Shown piece after piece: positions 17,456 to 26,467 of a DNA stretch of 64,000 nucleotides. The notes under the pieces were generated by a model that did not search any database, was not told the origin of the DNA, and saw only the letters and a list, made by a program, of their open reading frames with translations. The first letter of the stretch is position 1. Each line of letters begins with the position of its first letter. Position numbers and translations under genes: made by a program. Source of the DNA: Denitrovibrio acetiphilus DSM 12809 (lineage in GTDB: Bacteria; Chrysiogenota; Deferribacteres; Deferribacterales; Geovibrionaceae); contig NC_013943.1 of assembly GCF_000025725.1 (NCBI RefSeq), positions 2,108,001-2,172,000 of the forward strand, written 5' to 3'.

Positions 17456-18667
17456 TTACCCGCCAAAATCATCAAAGTAAATATTTTCAGGCTCAACACC
17501 GAGCCCGTCCAGCATAACTTTTACAGCATCTATCATCATCGGCGGCCCGCAAAGATAATACTCTATCTCTTCCGGCGCTTCGTGGTTTTTCAGATAATTA
17601 TCAAGAACCACTTTATGAATAAAGCCTGTATAACTGTCCCAGTTGTCTTCCGGCAGAGGATCAGACAGAGCAATATGCCAGCTGAAATTATCGAACTCTT
17701 TCTGAAGCTCTTCAAAATCTTTTAGGTAAAAAAGTTCTTTCTTACTCCGCCCGCCATACCAGTAGCTTATCTTTCTTTTGGAGTTAAGCCTTTTAAGCTG
17801 GTCGAAAACTATCGAACGAAGGGGAGCCATTCCCGCACCACCACCGATAAAAACCATTTCATTTTCTGTATCCTGAGCAAAAAACTCACCGAACGGTCCC
17901 GTTATAGTGACTTTATCCCCAGGTTTTTTTGACCAGATATACGAAGACCCCACGCCGGGAGGAACGTTCTTGTTTGGTGGCGGAGTGGCAATTCGTACAT
18001 TCAGCTTAACGATCCCCTCTTCTTCCGGATAATTTGCCATGGAATAAGCACGCTGTACTTCTTCTTTAGTACCTGCATGATATCTGAAAACGCCAAACTT
18101 CTCCCAGTCGGAACGAAATCTGTCTTCAACCTGAAAATCCTTAAAGTCCGCTTCGTAAGGCGGGATAACAACCTGTATGTACCCTCCGGCTCTGAAGTCA
18201 ACCTTCTCCGGAACTTTCAGTACAAATTCCTTTATAAATGTCGCAACATTATTATTTGATATCACTTCACAGTCAAAACTTTTAGCAGCAAAGACTTCCG
18301 GCTCAAGCTCTATTTTCATATCCTGTTTAACAGCGACCTGACAGGAAAGGCGCATCCCTTCCCGCTCTTCACGTCTGCTTATATGAGATTCTTCAGTGGG
18401 GAGTATATCTCCGCCGCCTTCAAGAACCTTCACACGGCACTGCCCACAGGACCCGCCGCCGCCGCAAGCAGAGGAGACGAATATCCCGTTGTCGGCAAGG
18501 ACACCGAGAAGTTTTTTACCGACGCCCGTTTCTATATCTTTCTCTCCGTTAATGTTAACAGTTACACTGCCGCTTGCCACCAGCGCCTTTCTGGCGTTAA
18601 TAATTATTCCAACCAGCAGAAGTATCACAACTGTAAATGATGTAATCCCCAGTAAAAGCAGCATCAT
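17456..18667 (-). CDS. nqrF: Na+-translocating NADH:quinone oxidoreductase subunit F
   Basis: The NADH-dehydrogenase entry subunit, 403 residues. It has an N-terminal membrane helix, a [2Fe-2S] ferredoxin domain with cysteines in [13 protein letters not shown] and a later LSCQV, an FAD domain with RAYSMANYP, and an NADH domain with [11 protein letters not shown] and YLCGPPMM. It takes hydride from NADH and passes electrons to the iron centre in NqrD/E. Its start overlaps the nqrE stop by four bases (ATGA type). Confidence 0.97.
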   Translation of the reverse strand: MMLLLLGITSFTVVILLLVGIIINARKALVASGSVTVNINGEKDIETGVGKKLLGVLADNGIFVSSACGGGGSCGQCRVKVLEGGGDILPTEESHISRREEREGMRLSCQVAVKQDMKIELEPEVFAAKSFDCEVISNNNVATFIKEFVLKVPEKVDFRAGGYIQVVIPPYEADFKDFQVEDRFRSDWEKFGVFRYHAGTKEEVQRAYSMANYPEEEGIVKLNVRIATPPPNKNVPPGVGSSYIWSKKPGDKVTITGPFGEFFAQDTENEMVFIGGGAGMAPLRSIVFDQLKRLNSKRKISYWYGGRSKKELFYLKDFEELQKEFDNFSWHIALSDPLPEDNWDSYTGFIHKVVLDNYLKNHEAPEEIEYYLCGPPMMIDAVKVMLDGLGVEPENIYFDDFGG

Positions 18668-19275
18668 AACTGTATCCCCGAAAATATCATAAATGCTATC
18701 GCCATAATACCCGCTGTAATGAATGTTATGCCTGCTCCGTCAAGTCCTTTCGGAACAGAAGCATATTTCAGCTTCTCACGAAGCCCGGCAAGGGCGACTA
18801 TAGCAAGAGCCCAACCAACACCTGAGCCCATACCGAAAACAACTGACTCCCCAAATGAGTATTCACGCTGCACCATAAATAGCGAACCGCCAAGAATAGC
18901 GCAATTAACAGTTATCAGAGGCAGGAAAATGCCGAGAGCGTTATATAAGGACGGTACATATTTATCAAGCGCCATCTCAAGTATCTGTACAATAGCAGCG
19001 ATGACACCGATATAGGTCACAAGCCCTATGAATGTAAGATCAACTCCGGAAAGCCCGGCCCAGCTCAGTGCACCGTCTTTCAGCAGATATGTGTATATGA
19101 GGTTGTTCACCGGAACAGTAATCGTCTGCACCACAACAACTGCAATCCCAAGCCCGAAAGCTGTCTCAACCTTTTTGGAAACTGCAAGGAAGGTGCACAT
19201 CCCCAGGAAGAATGTAAGTGCAATATTCTCAATGAAGACTGATTTTATGAACAGTGCAAGGTATGATTCCAGCAT
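18664..19275 (-). CDS. nqrE: Na+-NQR subunit E
   Basis: A polytopic inner-membrane subunit of 203 residues. NqrE and NqrD are inverted homologues that together hold an iron centre relaying electrons across the membrane. The N terminus [32 protein letters not shown] is diagnostic, with the conserved Cys in GMC. A second Cys is in VNCAILGG. I place the start at MLESYL, because the nqrD stop lies one base upstream. The longer frame adds seven residues that overlap nqrD. Confidence 0.96.
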   Translation of the reverse strand: MLESYLALFIKSVFIENIALTFFLGMCTFLAVSKKVETAFGLGIAVVVVQTITVPVNNLIYTYLLKDGALSWAGLSGVDLTFIGLVTYIGVIAAIVQILEMALDKYVPSLYNALGIFLPLITVNCAILGGSLFMVQREYSFGESVVFGMGSGVGWALAIVALAGLREKLKYASVPKGLDGAGITFITAGIMAIAFMIFSGIQL

Positions 19276-19276
19276 A

Positions 19277-19891
19277 TCAGATATCCTCCTTCGCAACTGT
19301 CAGCTTTGCCACCCATATGAGAACCCCTATAAGGAAAAATGCACTGGGTGCAAGCAGAAAGAGTCCGTTAGGTGTATACCAGCCACCTTCCGTCACAGGC
19401 GTAAGTATTGAAAATCCCAGCAGTTTACCGGAACCGATAAGTTCTCTCGCAAATGCCACCTGAATGAGGATTATGCTGTATCCAGCGGCGTTCCCCACAC
19501 CGTCCAGAAAGCTCTTAAAGGGAGTATTATTAATGGCATAAGCCTCCGCACGACCAAGTAGGATACAGTTAGTAATTATCAGCCCTACAAAGACTGAGAG
19601 CTGTTTGCTCACCTCAAACATATATGCCTTGATTATCTGGTCAGCAATAATAACGAGTGTTGCGATTATAGTCATCTCCATGATAAGACGTATACTCGAC
19701 GGCATCATTTTCCTTATCAGCGAGATGAAAAAATTTGAAAACCCGAGAATACATATAACAGCAACGGACATAACAAGCGTAGTCTGCATCTTCGATGTAA
19801 CAGCCAGTGCGGAACATATCCCAAGTATCTGTATAGCTATGGGGTTGTTTTTAAATATCGGCTCAAATAAAATCTTGCCGTATCCAGCCAT
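19277..19891 (-). CDS. nqrD: Na+-NQR subunit D
   Basis: A polytopic membrane subunit of 204 residues. Family signatures include [19 protein letters not shown] (conserved Cys near residue 26) and [17 protein letters not shown] (second conserved Cys). With NqrE it forms the intramembrane iron site of the pump. It starts one base after the nqrC stop and ends one base before nqrE. Confidence 0.96.
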   Translation of the reverse strand: MAGYGKILFEPIFKNNPIAIQILGICSALAVTSKMQTTLVMSVAVICILGFSNFFISLIRKMMPSSIRLIMEMTIIATLVIIADQIIKAYMFEVSKQLSVFVGLIITNCILLGRAEAYAINNTPFKSFLDGVGNAAGYSIILIQVAFARELIGSGKLLGFSILTPVTEGGWYTPNGLFLLAPSAFFLIGVLIWVAKLTVAKEDI

Positions 19892-19892
19892 A

Positions 19893-20651
19893 TCAAGCCC
19901 CCCCTTTCTTCATTTTATTAAAAAACTTACCGAATGCTTTGTCTCCCATCCAGAAACGCACAGTCCCCTGAACACCTCTACTGGTAAGCGTTGCACCGCT
20001 GAGAGAATCTATCTGGTGTTCCCCTCTGGCTCCGCCTTTGACTATGGAAAGGGCAACCTCACCGTCACCGCTGTACACTTCTTTTCCTTTCCATTTCTGC
20101 TGCCACTGAGGGTTTTCTATCTCACCGCCGAGCCCTGGTGTCTCTCCGTGCTCGTAAAAGGTGATACCGCTTACAGTGTTAAAATCAGGCTCCAGAGCAA
20201 GGAAGCCATACATAGTTGACCACAGACCGGAACCATATATGGGGATGATAACGTTTTTAAGTGAACCGTCATTGTTTTTCAGGAGAAATACAGGAACCTT
20301 CGGAGGTATGCTTCTGATCCCTGCTAAATCTTCTTTTTTAGGAATGCTAATAGATTCAGCCCCTGTGGAAAGACTCTGAAAATTATTAAAATAATCATCG
20401 CTGTTCCCTTTGACCTGCTCACCTGTTTTCATATCGGCAAAGACGATTTCTATTGACTCAAATACCTTCTGGATATCCGTCCCCTCTTGATACAGACCGC
20501 CCGCTATGAGAACATTCTTCTTCCTCTCCAGCTCTTTGTTCTTAGTTTGCAGCGGTTTCAGAACCACTGCTGCACCAGACACAAGAAAGGAGCATATAAC
20601 AGCCAGCACAAATGCTGTTACAAACGTTCTAAGATCGCTTTCACGCTGCAC
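19893..20651 (-). CDS. nqrC: Na+-NQR subunit C, covalent FMN protein
   Basis: A 252-residue subunit with one N-terminal membrane helix (about 10-30) and a periplasmic FMN-binding domain. The flavinylation motif is D-S-L-S-G-A-T with T221 as the residue to which ApbE attaches FMN through a phosphoester. No apbE lies in this window. The start overlaps the nqrB end by 11 bases. Confidence 0.96.
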   Translation of the reverse strand: MQRESDLRTFVTAFVLAVICSFLVSGAAVVLKPLQTKNKELERKKNVLIAGGLYQEGTDIQKVFESIEIVFADMKTGEQVKGNSDDYFNNFQSLSTGAESISIPKKEDLAGIRSIPPKVPVFLLKNNDGSLKNVIIPIYGSGLWSTMYGFLALEPDFNTVSGITFYEHGETPGLGGEIENPQWQQKWKGKEVYSGDGEVALSIVKGGARGEHQIDSLSGATLTSRGVQGTVRFWMGDKAFGKFFNKMKKGGA

Positions 20652-21828
20652 TTCTAGCCCCCCTTCTCTTTATATTAGCTCTGATAACAACATAGTCCAC
20701 GAGGGGAGCCATAACGTTGGCAAAAAGAACCGCAAGCATCGCTCCTTCGGGATATGCCGGATTCACCACACGGACAAGGGCTGTAAGAGCACCTATCAGA
20801 AAACCGTAATAATATTTCCCCTTTTCGGTAAACGATGCCGAAACAGGGTCAGTCGCCATAAAAACAGTGGCGAAAGCAAAACCGCCTACTACAAGATGCC
20901 ACTGCGGGGAAAGTGAAAACATAGGATTCGTGTCTGACCCGATAGCGAAGAACAGCCCCGAAACAGCTACAAGCCCGATAACAGAGGAAAGCATTATCCT
21001 CCATGAGCCTATCCCCGTAACGATCAGGATAAACGCACCAATCAGACAGGCAAGAGTCGATGTTTCCCCCATGGAACCTGGAATAAAACCGATAAACGCA
21101 TCAAAAAAAGTCACATTCATTTCAAGACCGGATGCCTGTGCAGCAAGTGGGGTTGCCCTGCTGAACCCGTCCAGAGCTATCCATACAGTATCCCCTGAGG
21201 CAGATGCCGGATATGAAAAGAACAGCACGGCTCTTGCAAAAAGAGCAGGATTAACAAGGTTCCGCCCTGTCCCTCCAAAAAGCTCTTTACCAAAAACAAG
21301 CCCGATGGACAAAGCCACCATCGCCTGCCATACAGGAACTGTAGGGGGAAGAATCAACGGGTAAAGCAGACTCGTTACAAGGAATGCCTCCCCTATCTCA
21401 TGCTTGCGCACAACAGCAAAAAGCACTTCCCATATTCCGCCGACAACAAGTGTCGCGATATACAACGGCAAAAAATACGAAAGCCCCAGCATTGCATTGT
21501 CATAAATGCTTCCGGGGTTAAAGCCCGCTCCAAAATATGCCAGTATACTGTACCGCAGCCCTTCCGGAATAGTTCCGGTCTGGACTATTGCATTATTAGC
21601 CTGAAGACCTGTGTTATAAAAAGCCATCAGCACACATGGGATAAGAGCCAGCACAACTGTAGTCATTATCCGCTTAAGTTCTATACCGTCACGGGCATGC
21701 GTCCGCCCCGTGGTCTTCGCAAGGGGGGTGTAGATAAATGTATCCACCATTTCAAACACCGGAAACCACCTTTCCAGCTTGCCGCCCTTTTCAAAGTGTT
21801 TTGCCTGTTTATTAAGAAAAGCTTTCAT
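20641..21828 (-). CDS. nqrB: Na+-NQR subunit B, membrane flavoprotein
   Basis: The largest membrane subunit, 395 residues, about ten helices. It binds riboflavin and a covalent FMN and takes part in quinone reduction and Na+ movement. The FMN-attachment site reads D-G-F-S-R-A-T with T226. Many NqrB proteins have S-G-A-T, so Arg in place of Gly is notable. Other NqrB signatures are GGTGRNLVNPALFARA and the C-terminal PAYPEGAMLAVLFANVMAPL. It lies one base after the nqrA stop in a tightly packed operon. Confidence 0.96.
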   Translation of the reverse strand: MKAFLNKQAKHFEKGGKLERWFPVFEMVDTFIYTPLAKTTGRTHARDGIELKRIMTTVVLALIPCVLMAFYNTGLQANNAIVQTGTIPEGLRYSILAYFGAGFNPGSIYDNAMLGLSYFLPLYIATLVVGGIWEVLFAVVRKHEIGEAFLVTSLLYPLILPPTVPVWQAMVALSIGLVFGKELFGGTGRNLVNPALFARAVLFFSYPASASGDTVWIALDGFSRATPLAAQASGLEMNVTFFDAFIGFIPGSMGETSTLACLIGAFILIVTGIGSWRIMLSSVIGLVAVSGLFFAIGSDTNPMFSLSPQWHLVVGGFAFATVFMATDPVSASFTEKGKYYYGFLIGALTALVRVVNPAYPEGAMLAVLFANVMAPLVDYVVIRANIKRRGARSAA

Positions 21829-21829
21829 A

Positions 21830-23149
21830 TCAGCCTTCCTTCTCTATTGTTGTCAGAACATCCCGTATTATCGGGGCATAATCTATCTTTCCGGGGCACA
21901 CATATGTGCATAGACTGAGATCCTCCTCGGACAACTCCAGACAACCAAGCTTTTCCGCTGTTTCCAGATCACCCACAATGAGTGCACGCAGAAGGTGCGT
22001 CGGCAGTATGTCCAGAGGCATAACTTTTTCGTAAGTCCCCACAGGAACCATAGGGCGGTGAGCCCCGTTAAGCGCTGTATCAAAATGCAGCTTCCTCTTC
22101 CCTGTGAAGGCAGAAGAAAATATATTTTTAACAGAAAACAAATCCGGTCTGGGTGTTGTCCAGCCGAATAAATATCTATCCTGTAATTCGGGAATAGCTG
22201 TCACCTGCGGGAAGCAGGACGAAAGGTGTTCAACACCTTCCTCAACAGTAAGTCCGTATAGTATAGAGCCAAGAATCAGTCTCACGCCGCTGTTCTGAAC
22301 ACGCCCTTTAACAAGTTCTGCAACAGGCGCCCCCTTCAGTGTCTCAACATAACAAGGTTTTTCAAAACCTCCGCAAAGTGCAACCCGTGTTGTCTCGTTA
22401 AGCTCGCCGTGTGTGAGCAGATAACCGATATCTATAACGGACTGCATATCCACAGTCCAGACTGTTCTATTCATTGACGCCGGATACAGAAAATGTACGT
22501 GCGTACCGGAGAGCCCTGCCGGATGAGGTCCGTCAAATATCCTCACATCCGCATCTCTTACGTCTGGCAGGTTCAGGTCAACGCCTTTACATATAAAAGT
22601 TTTATCAGAAAGCTTTGTCAAAGCCTCTGCACCTTTTCTGAAATAATCTTCAAACCCTTTCAGCAGTATAGACATATCCGGTGCAAGAGGACGTGTATCC
22701 ATACAGTTGATGAAAACTGCCTGAGGTTTACGCTGTGCGCTGGGGCACTTGGCAAAAGGTCTCTCACGAAAAGATGCTAGCAGTCCGGACTCTTTCAGCA
22801 GTTCATACACTGACTGCCTGTCTGTAACTCTCGTATTAAACCTGACGGCATCACCAGAGCTTTTTTCAAAAACCATAGAGAGGAATTTTCTCTTCGCCCC
22901 CCTTCTCACAGATTTAACTGTCCCTGTAACAGGGGCGGTATAGGTTATCTCCTGATTTTTTCTGTCAACAAAAACAGGCTGCCCTTTCCTGACATGGTCA
23001 CCCTCTTTCACCAGCATTGAAGGCTTCATAGAAGGAAAATCATCGCCAAGGATAGCACTTTCCGTAATGTTATCAATATTTACAATGTCACCTTCCGGTG
23101 CACCTTTAACAGGGAGTTTTAAACCTTTCCTGATTTTGATTAGCGTCAT
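21830..23149 (-). CDS. nqrA: Na+-NQR subunit A
   Basis: A peripheral cytoplasmic subunit of 439 residues that contributes to quinone binding and has a Rnf C-like fold. The N terminus IKIRKGLKLPVKG is typical. I chose the second ATG (MTLIKI), because GGGAGGGG sits just before it and the longer form adds only MGGE. It is the first gene of nqrABCDEF. A TTGACA-N16-TACACT promoter lies about 55 bases upstream. Confidence 0.95.
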   Translation of the reverse strand: MTLIKIRKGLKLPVKGAPEGDIVNIDNITESAILGDDFPSMKPSMLVKEGDHVRKGQPVFVDRKNQEITYTAPVTGTVKSVRRGAKRKFLSMVFEKSSGDAVRFNTRVTDRQSVYELLKESGLLASFRERPFAKCPSAQRKPQAVFINCMDTRPLAPDMSILLKGFEDYFRKGAEALTKLSDKTFICKGVDLNLPDVRDADVRIFDGPHPAGLSGTHVHFLYPASMNRTVWTVDMQSVIDIGYLLTHGELNETTRVALCGGFEKPCYVETLKGAPVAELVKGRVQNSGVRLILGSILYGLTVEEGVEHLSSCFPQVTAIPELQDRYLFGWTTPRPDLFSVKNIFSSAFTGKRKLHFDTALNGAHRPMVPVGTYEKVMPLDILPTHLLRALIVGDLETAEKLGCLELSEEDLSLCTYVCPGKIDYAPIIRDVLTTIEKEG

Positions 23150-23201
23150 TTCCCCTCCCATAGGGTAAAAATCAAAGCGCCTTTTAAATGGCTCTTAGTA
23201 A

Positions 23202-23229
23202 AGTGTAAACCATAAGTATCTTATGTCAA
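23202..23229 (-). promoter_or_regulatory. Predicted promoter of the nqr operon
   Basis: On the minus strand: consensus TTGACA (complement at 23224-23229), 16-bp spacer, TACACT (complement at 23202-23207). It sits between the upstream EamA gene and nqrA. No operator symmetry was recognised nearby. Confidence 0.65.
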
Positions 23230-23252
23230 GTTGAAGGGAGCATGAAAACGAA

Positions 23253-24164
23253 TCAATTTTTCCGTGAAAGCCCCACCATAACACCGCTGGCGCCAACAAA
23301 AAATATACCCAGCATAGATACGAGCCCGGGCCAGCCGTCCCCTGCGATGTACCCAAAAACCGTGGCAAATATTATCCCGACATAGTTCACAGTGCTGATT
23401 ACAGACGCTCTACCGTATTTGTAAGCAACAGACATAAGCCATTGGGCGATTAAAGCGAGAACACCAACTAATATCATATAAAAAATATCTATTCCCGTTG
23501 GTATAAACTGCGTTGAATGATATCTCGGATCACCGGCTAAATACCGGATTAAAAAATATAAACTCGACCCCACAAGACCAGCCAACGAAAAAGACATGAC
23601 AATAGTACGGGCATCATAATATTTTGCAAGTCCCCGAACAGAAGTATACGCCATAGCAGCAATAATACCCCCGCAAAGCCCTACAACAGCGCCTACATGG
23701 TCAATGTGAGAAGGACGCAGAACCAGCAAAACTCCTGCAAACCCCACCAGAATTGCCAGCCACACCTTTAACCCGCTCTTCTCTTTGAGAACAAGCCCCG
23801 CAAAAACAGCAGTAAAAATAGGTGAAGTTTTATGAAACGTCGATGCAGTGGCAAAAGGCAGAACGCTTATAGAATAAAAAAAACAGAACATAGAGATAAA
23901 GCCGAAAAAACCACGCATAATCAGCAGTAAGGGCTTGCCTCCTGCATTGTCTGTTCTGAACATAAGCATCAAAACACCAAGTATGGCAAAGCTCACGATG
24001 TTTCTGAAAAATACTATTTCGAAAGCATTATGGTGGGCAGTCAGCATCTTGGTAAAGTAACCCATGGTGGAGAAGAAAAAAGCCGCAACGAACATTATCA
24101 GTACGCCGCGGAACTCCTCCCCCAGCGCATCGAACTTCGCTTTTGTCTTAGTGTATGTAGTCAT
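23253..24164 (-). CDS. EamA/DMT-family transporter
   Basis: An inner-membrane protein of about 303 residues with ten predicted helices in two EamA repeats (first repeat from FVAAFFFSTMGYFTKML, second from VVGLCGGIIAAMAY). These proteins export or import small metabolites, and the substrate here is unknown. The start is uncertain. I use MTTYTK, as the longest frame adds 14 residues without a ribosome site. Repeat copy 2 begins about 75 bases upstream of this start. Confidence 0.82.
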   Translation of the reverse strand: MTTYTKTKAKFDALGEEFRGVLIMFVAAFFFSTMGYFTKMLTAHHNAFEIVFFRNIVSFAILGVLMLMFRTDNAGGKPLLLIMRGFFGFISMFCFFYSISVLPFATASTFHKTSPIFTAVFAGLVLKEKSGLKVWLAILVGFAGVLLVLRPSHIDHVGAVVGLCGGIIAAMAYTSVRGLAKYYDARTIVMSFSLAGLVGSSLYFLIRYLAGDPRYHSTQFIPTGIDIFYMILVGVLALIAQWLMSVAYKYGRASVISTVNYVGIIFATVFGYIAGDGWPGLVSMLGIFFVGASGVMVGLSRKN

Positions 24165-24237
24165 GAGGATTAATATAGCACATCGGTTAAAAGTTTCTAC
24201 GCACATTTTTAATATTTAATTAAAGTTATAAGTCTTA

Positions 24238-24456
24238 TAGATTCCCACGGGTAAACCCGTGGTTCTATTGCTTCACATGAAGTTACAACTTCATTGCACA
24301 GCTAGAGCATATGCAAAATACGTCACTGCGAAGCCCGCAGGGCTGTGGCAGTCTCTGGACTCATTAGTTAATCCTGAGATTGCTTCGTCATTACATTCCT
24401 CGCAATGACTTATAAGCTCTAAAGCTGTGATTAGCTCATCAATCCACGCATAAATA
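24238..24456. repeat. Dispersed hairpin repeat, copy 2
   Basis: The best-preserved left end: a perfect CCACGGG-TAAA-CCCGTGG hairpin, then ATGAAGT-TACA-ACTTCAT, the nested CACAGCT/AGCTGTG and GTCACTGCGA/TCGCAATGAC pairings with AGCCC-GCA-GGGCT inside. The right-end hairpin is truncated after CCACGCATAAAT. It fills most of the gap between the EamA gene and ygbA. Confidence 0.88.
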
Positions 24457-24469
24457 AGGAAAACGAAAA

Positions 24470-24787
24470 CTATAAAAAGTATTTGCAGACCCAGTCCAGC
24501 CTGCCCCTTTTCAGGAAGAAGATACCGCTGAACTTCATTACTTCTTTTATCCGCCCCCTCATCTCAGGTTTATAACAGTGCACAGGGCACTTCTTACAGC
24601 TCGGCTTAGGGTCGAGTGGACAGCTCCTGTTACGCTTAAGCGAATAATCATGAAGCTCGCGACAATCAGTACAGAGTCCCCCCTCATCAGCAGCGGCACC
24701 ACACTTCAGATGGTTTTCCCTGCAATAAACCTTTATAAATGCCTTTATGACTTCCGCATCTTTTTCAATATGCTTTTCGTCTCTCAT
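24470..24787 (-). CDS. YgbA-family nitrosative-stress protein
   Basis: A 105-residue Cys-rich cytoplasmic protein of the family called nitrous oxide-stimulated promoter (Pfam YgbA_NO), whose E. coli member is induced by NO. Visible signatures are YCRENH, LCTDCRELHDYSLKR, CPLDPKPSCKKCPVHCYKP and MRGRIKEVMKFSG. Its ATG overlaps the stop of the ABC ATPase gene upstream (ATGA), making it the last gene of a four-gene cluster. The cysteine pattern suggests metal or Fe-S binding. The biochemical role is not known to me. Confidence 0.85.
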   Translation of the reverse strand: MRDEKHIEKDAEVIKAFIKVYCRENHLKCGAAADEGGLCTDCRELHDYSLKRNRSCPLDPKPSCKKCPVHCYKPEMRGRIKEVMKFSGIFFLKRGRLDWVCKYFL

Positions 24788-25776
24788 ATATGCTCCAGAG
24801 TCTCCCCTGTTCGTATCCTGTTGCGGAGATCAAGTAATTTTCTGTCCAGCTCCTGAAGCTCAACAAGGTTGGCACGTTCAGCATCGGATGTGTTTATGAC
24901 TTTGGATATCCCGCCGTTTTTAATAACAAGCCGCTTATCCCCCATCAGAGCAAGTATCGGGTCGTGTGTGGACATGAGCACTATCTTCTCTTCACCCACA
25001 AGCAGTTCCAACGCTTTCTTCCTGTCTATCCCCGCATTCTCTATCTCGTCAATGAGAACAATCGGTGATTTGCTGAGAAAAGCTGTATCGGCTATCATAA
25101 GGGCTCGTGACTGACCACCGGAAAGGGCTGTAACAGGAGTATCACCGCTGAACTGCTCGCCTGCAAGCTCGTTCGCCTTTTTTATGATGAGCTCAACCTT
25201 CTCTTCAGGATTCTGAACAAACCGGCTTTCTGCGTGAATCATAACAAACTCTCTGGCAGACAAATCCATTACAAAGTTCATATTCTGAGACAACTGCGCC
25301 ACTGGCTTATGCTCCGGAGAGAAACGCCAGCTTTTGTCCGCATCCACACCGTTTATCTTTATATGTCTTTTTGTGGGGGTGTCTCCCATAGCCATCCATT
25401 CGATATCAGCAAGAAGGCGGCTCTTACCCGAACCTGTCGGTCCGACTATGCATATAACTTCTCCGGATTTAACTTCTATGTCTACATTCTCCTGCTCACC
25501 AGTCTTGTTTAACCCGCCGATGATGCGCAGTGTTTTTATGGTTGTTGTTTTTTCTGTGAGATTCCCTACAGCTTCAACAAATGATACAAAATTCTCCATA
25601 AACTCAACAGGTTCAATGCCGAGATCCTCCAGCGTGTCTTCGCTGAGACTGTCTACGAAGTCCCTGACGTTCCCTTTCGGAATCTCCAGCCCCTGAGATT
25701 CAAAAAAATCTCCGGCAAAGGGCATTTCTGCAAGTACATCCTGAAAATCTATATTAAGAAGTGTCTCTTTATCCAT
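24784..25776 (-). CDS. ABC-type ATPase without permease, with N-terminal helical domain
   Basis: A 330-residue cytoplasmic protein. Residues 1-75 form a helical domain (DFQDVLAEMPFAGDFFESQG) that resembles DUF1858/ScdA-N modules. Residues 85-330 are an ABC nucleotide-binding domain with Walker A GPTGSGKS (K118), signature LSGGQSRA, Walker B IVLIDEIENAG and H-loop STHD. No transmembrane protein is in the cluster, so transport is doubtful. I place the start at MDKETLL, overlapping the GTPase stop by eight bases. Translational coupling to the GTPase and YgbA genes suggests a shared job. Confidence 0.85.
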   Translation of the reverse strand: MDKETLLNIDFQDVLAEMPFAGDFFESQGLEIPKGNVRDFVDSLSEDTLEDLGIEPVEFMENFVSFVEAVGNLTEKTTTIKTLRIIGGLNKTGEQENVDIEVKSGEVICIVGPTGSGKSRLLADIEWMAMGDTPTKRHIKINGVDADKSWRFSPEHKPVAQLSQNMNFVMDLSAREFVMIHAESRFVQNPEEKVELIIKKANELAGEQFSGDTPVTALSGGQSRALMIADTAFLSKSPIVLIDEIENAGIDRKKALELLVGEEKIVLMSTHDPILALMGDKRLVIKNGGISKVINTSDAERANLVELQELDRKLLDLRNRIRTGETLEHI

Positions 25777-26464
25777 TATCCACATCCATTTTTCTAACAT
25801 TACCCATCTGATATTCCGCACCTATACGCTTTTCACCCAGGCAGTATGAACAGAGCGCTGACGGCATGGAGAAACGTAAACTTTTACCGTTCAGTGTTTC
25901 TGTTTCTGTCTTATCATCCGCAAAAAGTGTTGAAAGCTCAAAAGCCCCCTGACCTGTAATTCCGTTCACATGCATAATGCTCGCAGTTGGGTTCACAGCT
26001 GCAACCCTCGCAGCAAAAACTTCACGCTCCGCCTGAGAGACTATGTCCCCTTTTGTGATGATAACAATATCAGCAGATTTCAGCATGGGACCGATCTTCT
26101 TCGGCGTGTTGATACCTGAAAGATTATCTATCACACAAACAGCAAGTATCTCTTTTATATGCGGAGAACATCTGTTGCAGAGACCTGCGCTCTCACTAAT
26201 GAGAATATCAACCCCCTGCTTTTTCCCCCACTCGAAGCTCTCGGAAACGTTGCTTACAAAGTAATGGTCAGGGCAGAGTGCGCCTGACAACCCTTTTTTC
26301 ACAGGGATTCCCTTCTGCTCATAGAGCTTGTCGTCATCAGTGTAGAGACAGTCAAACTTCACCACACCTGACTTCATCCCTCTCTGCTGAAGGCTCTCTA
26401 CTGTTTTCAGAATAACTGATGTCTTCCCCGAAGAAGGAGGACCGCTGACTGTTACAAATCTCAT
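25769..26464 (-). CDS. HypB/CobW-like P-loop GTPase
   Basis: A 231-residue SIMIBI-class nucleotide-binding protein with P-loop GPPSSGKTS (K14), a Walker-B-like ILISESAGLC, and TKGD in place of NKxD. It has two CxxC pairs, CNRC in mid-protein and CSYC near the C terminus, which may bind a metal. HypB, UreG and CobW relatives insert or deliver metals in an NTP-dependent way. It lies three bases after the binding-protein gene stop. By family and neighbours I infer a metallochaperone or cofactor-insertion role. The client protein is unknown. Confidence 0.82.
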   Translation of the reverse strand: MRFVTVSGPPSSGKTSVILKTVESLQQRGMKSGVVKFDCLYTDDDKLYEQKGIPVKKGLSGALCPDHYFVSNVSESFEWGKKQGVDILISESAGLCNRCSPHIKEILAVCVIDNLSGINTPKKIGPMLKSADIVIITKGDIVSQAEREVFAARVAAVNPTASIMHVNGITGQGAFELSTLFADDKTETETLNGKSLRFSMPSALCSYCLGEKRIGAEYQMGNVRKMDVDNG

Positions 26465-26467
26465 TAT

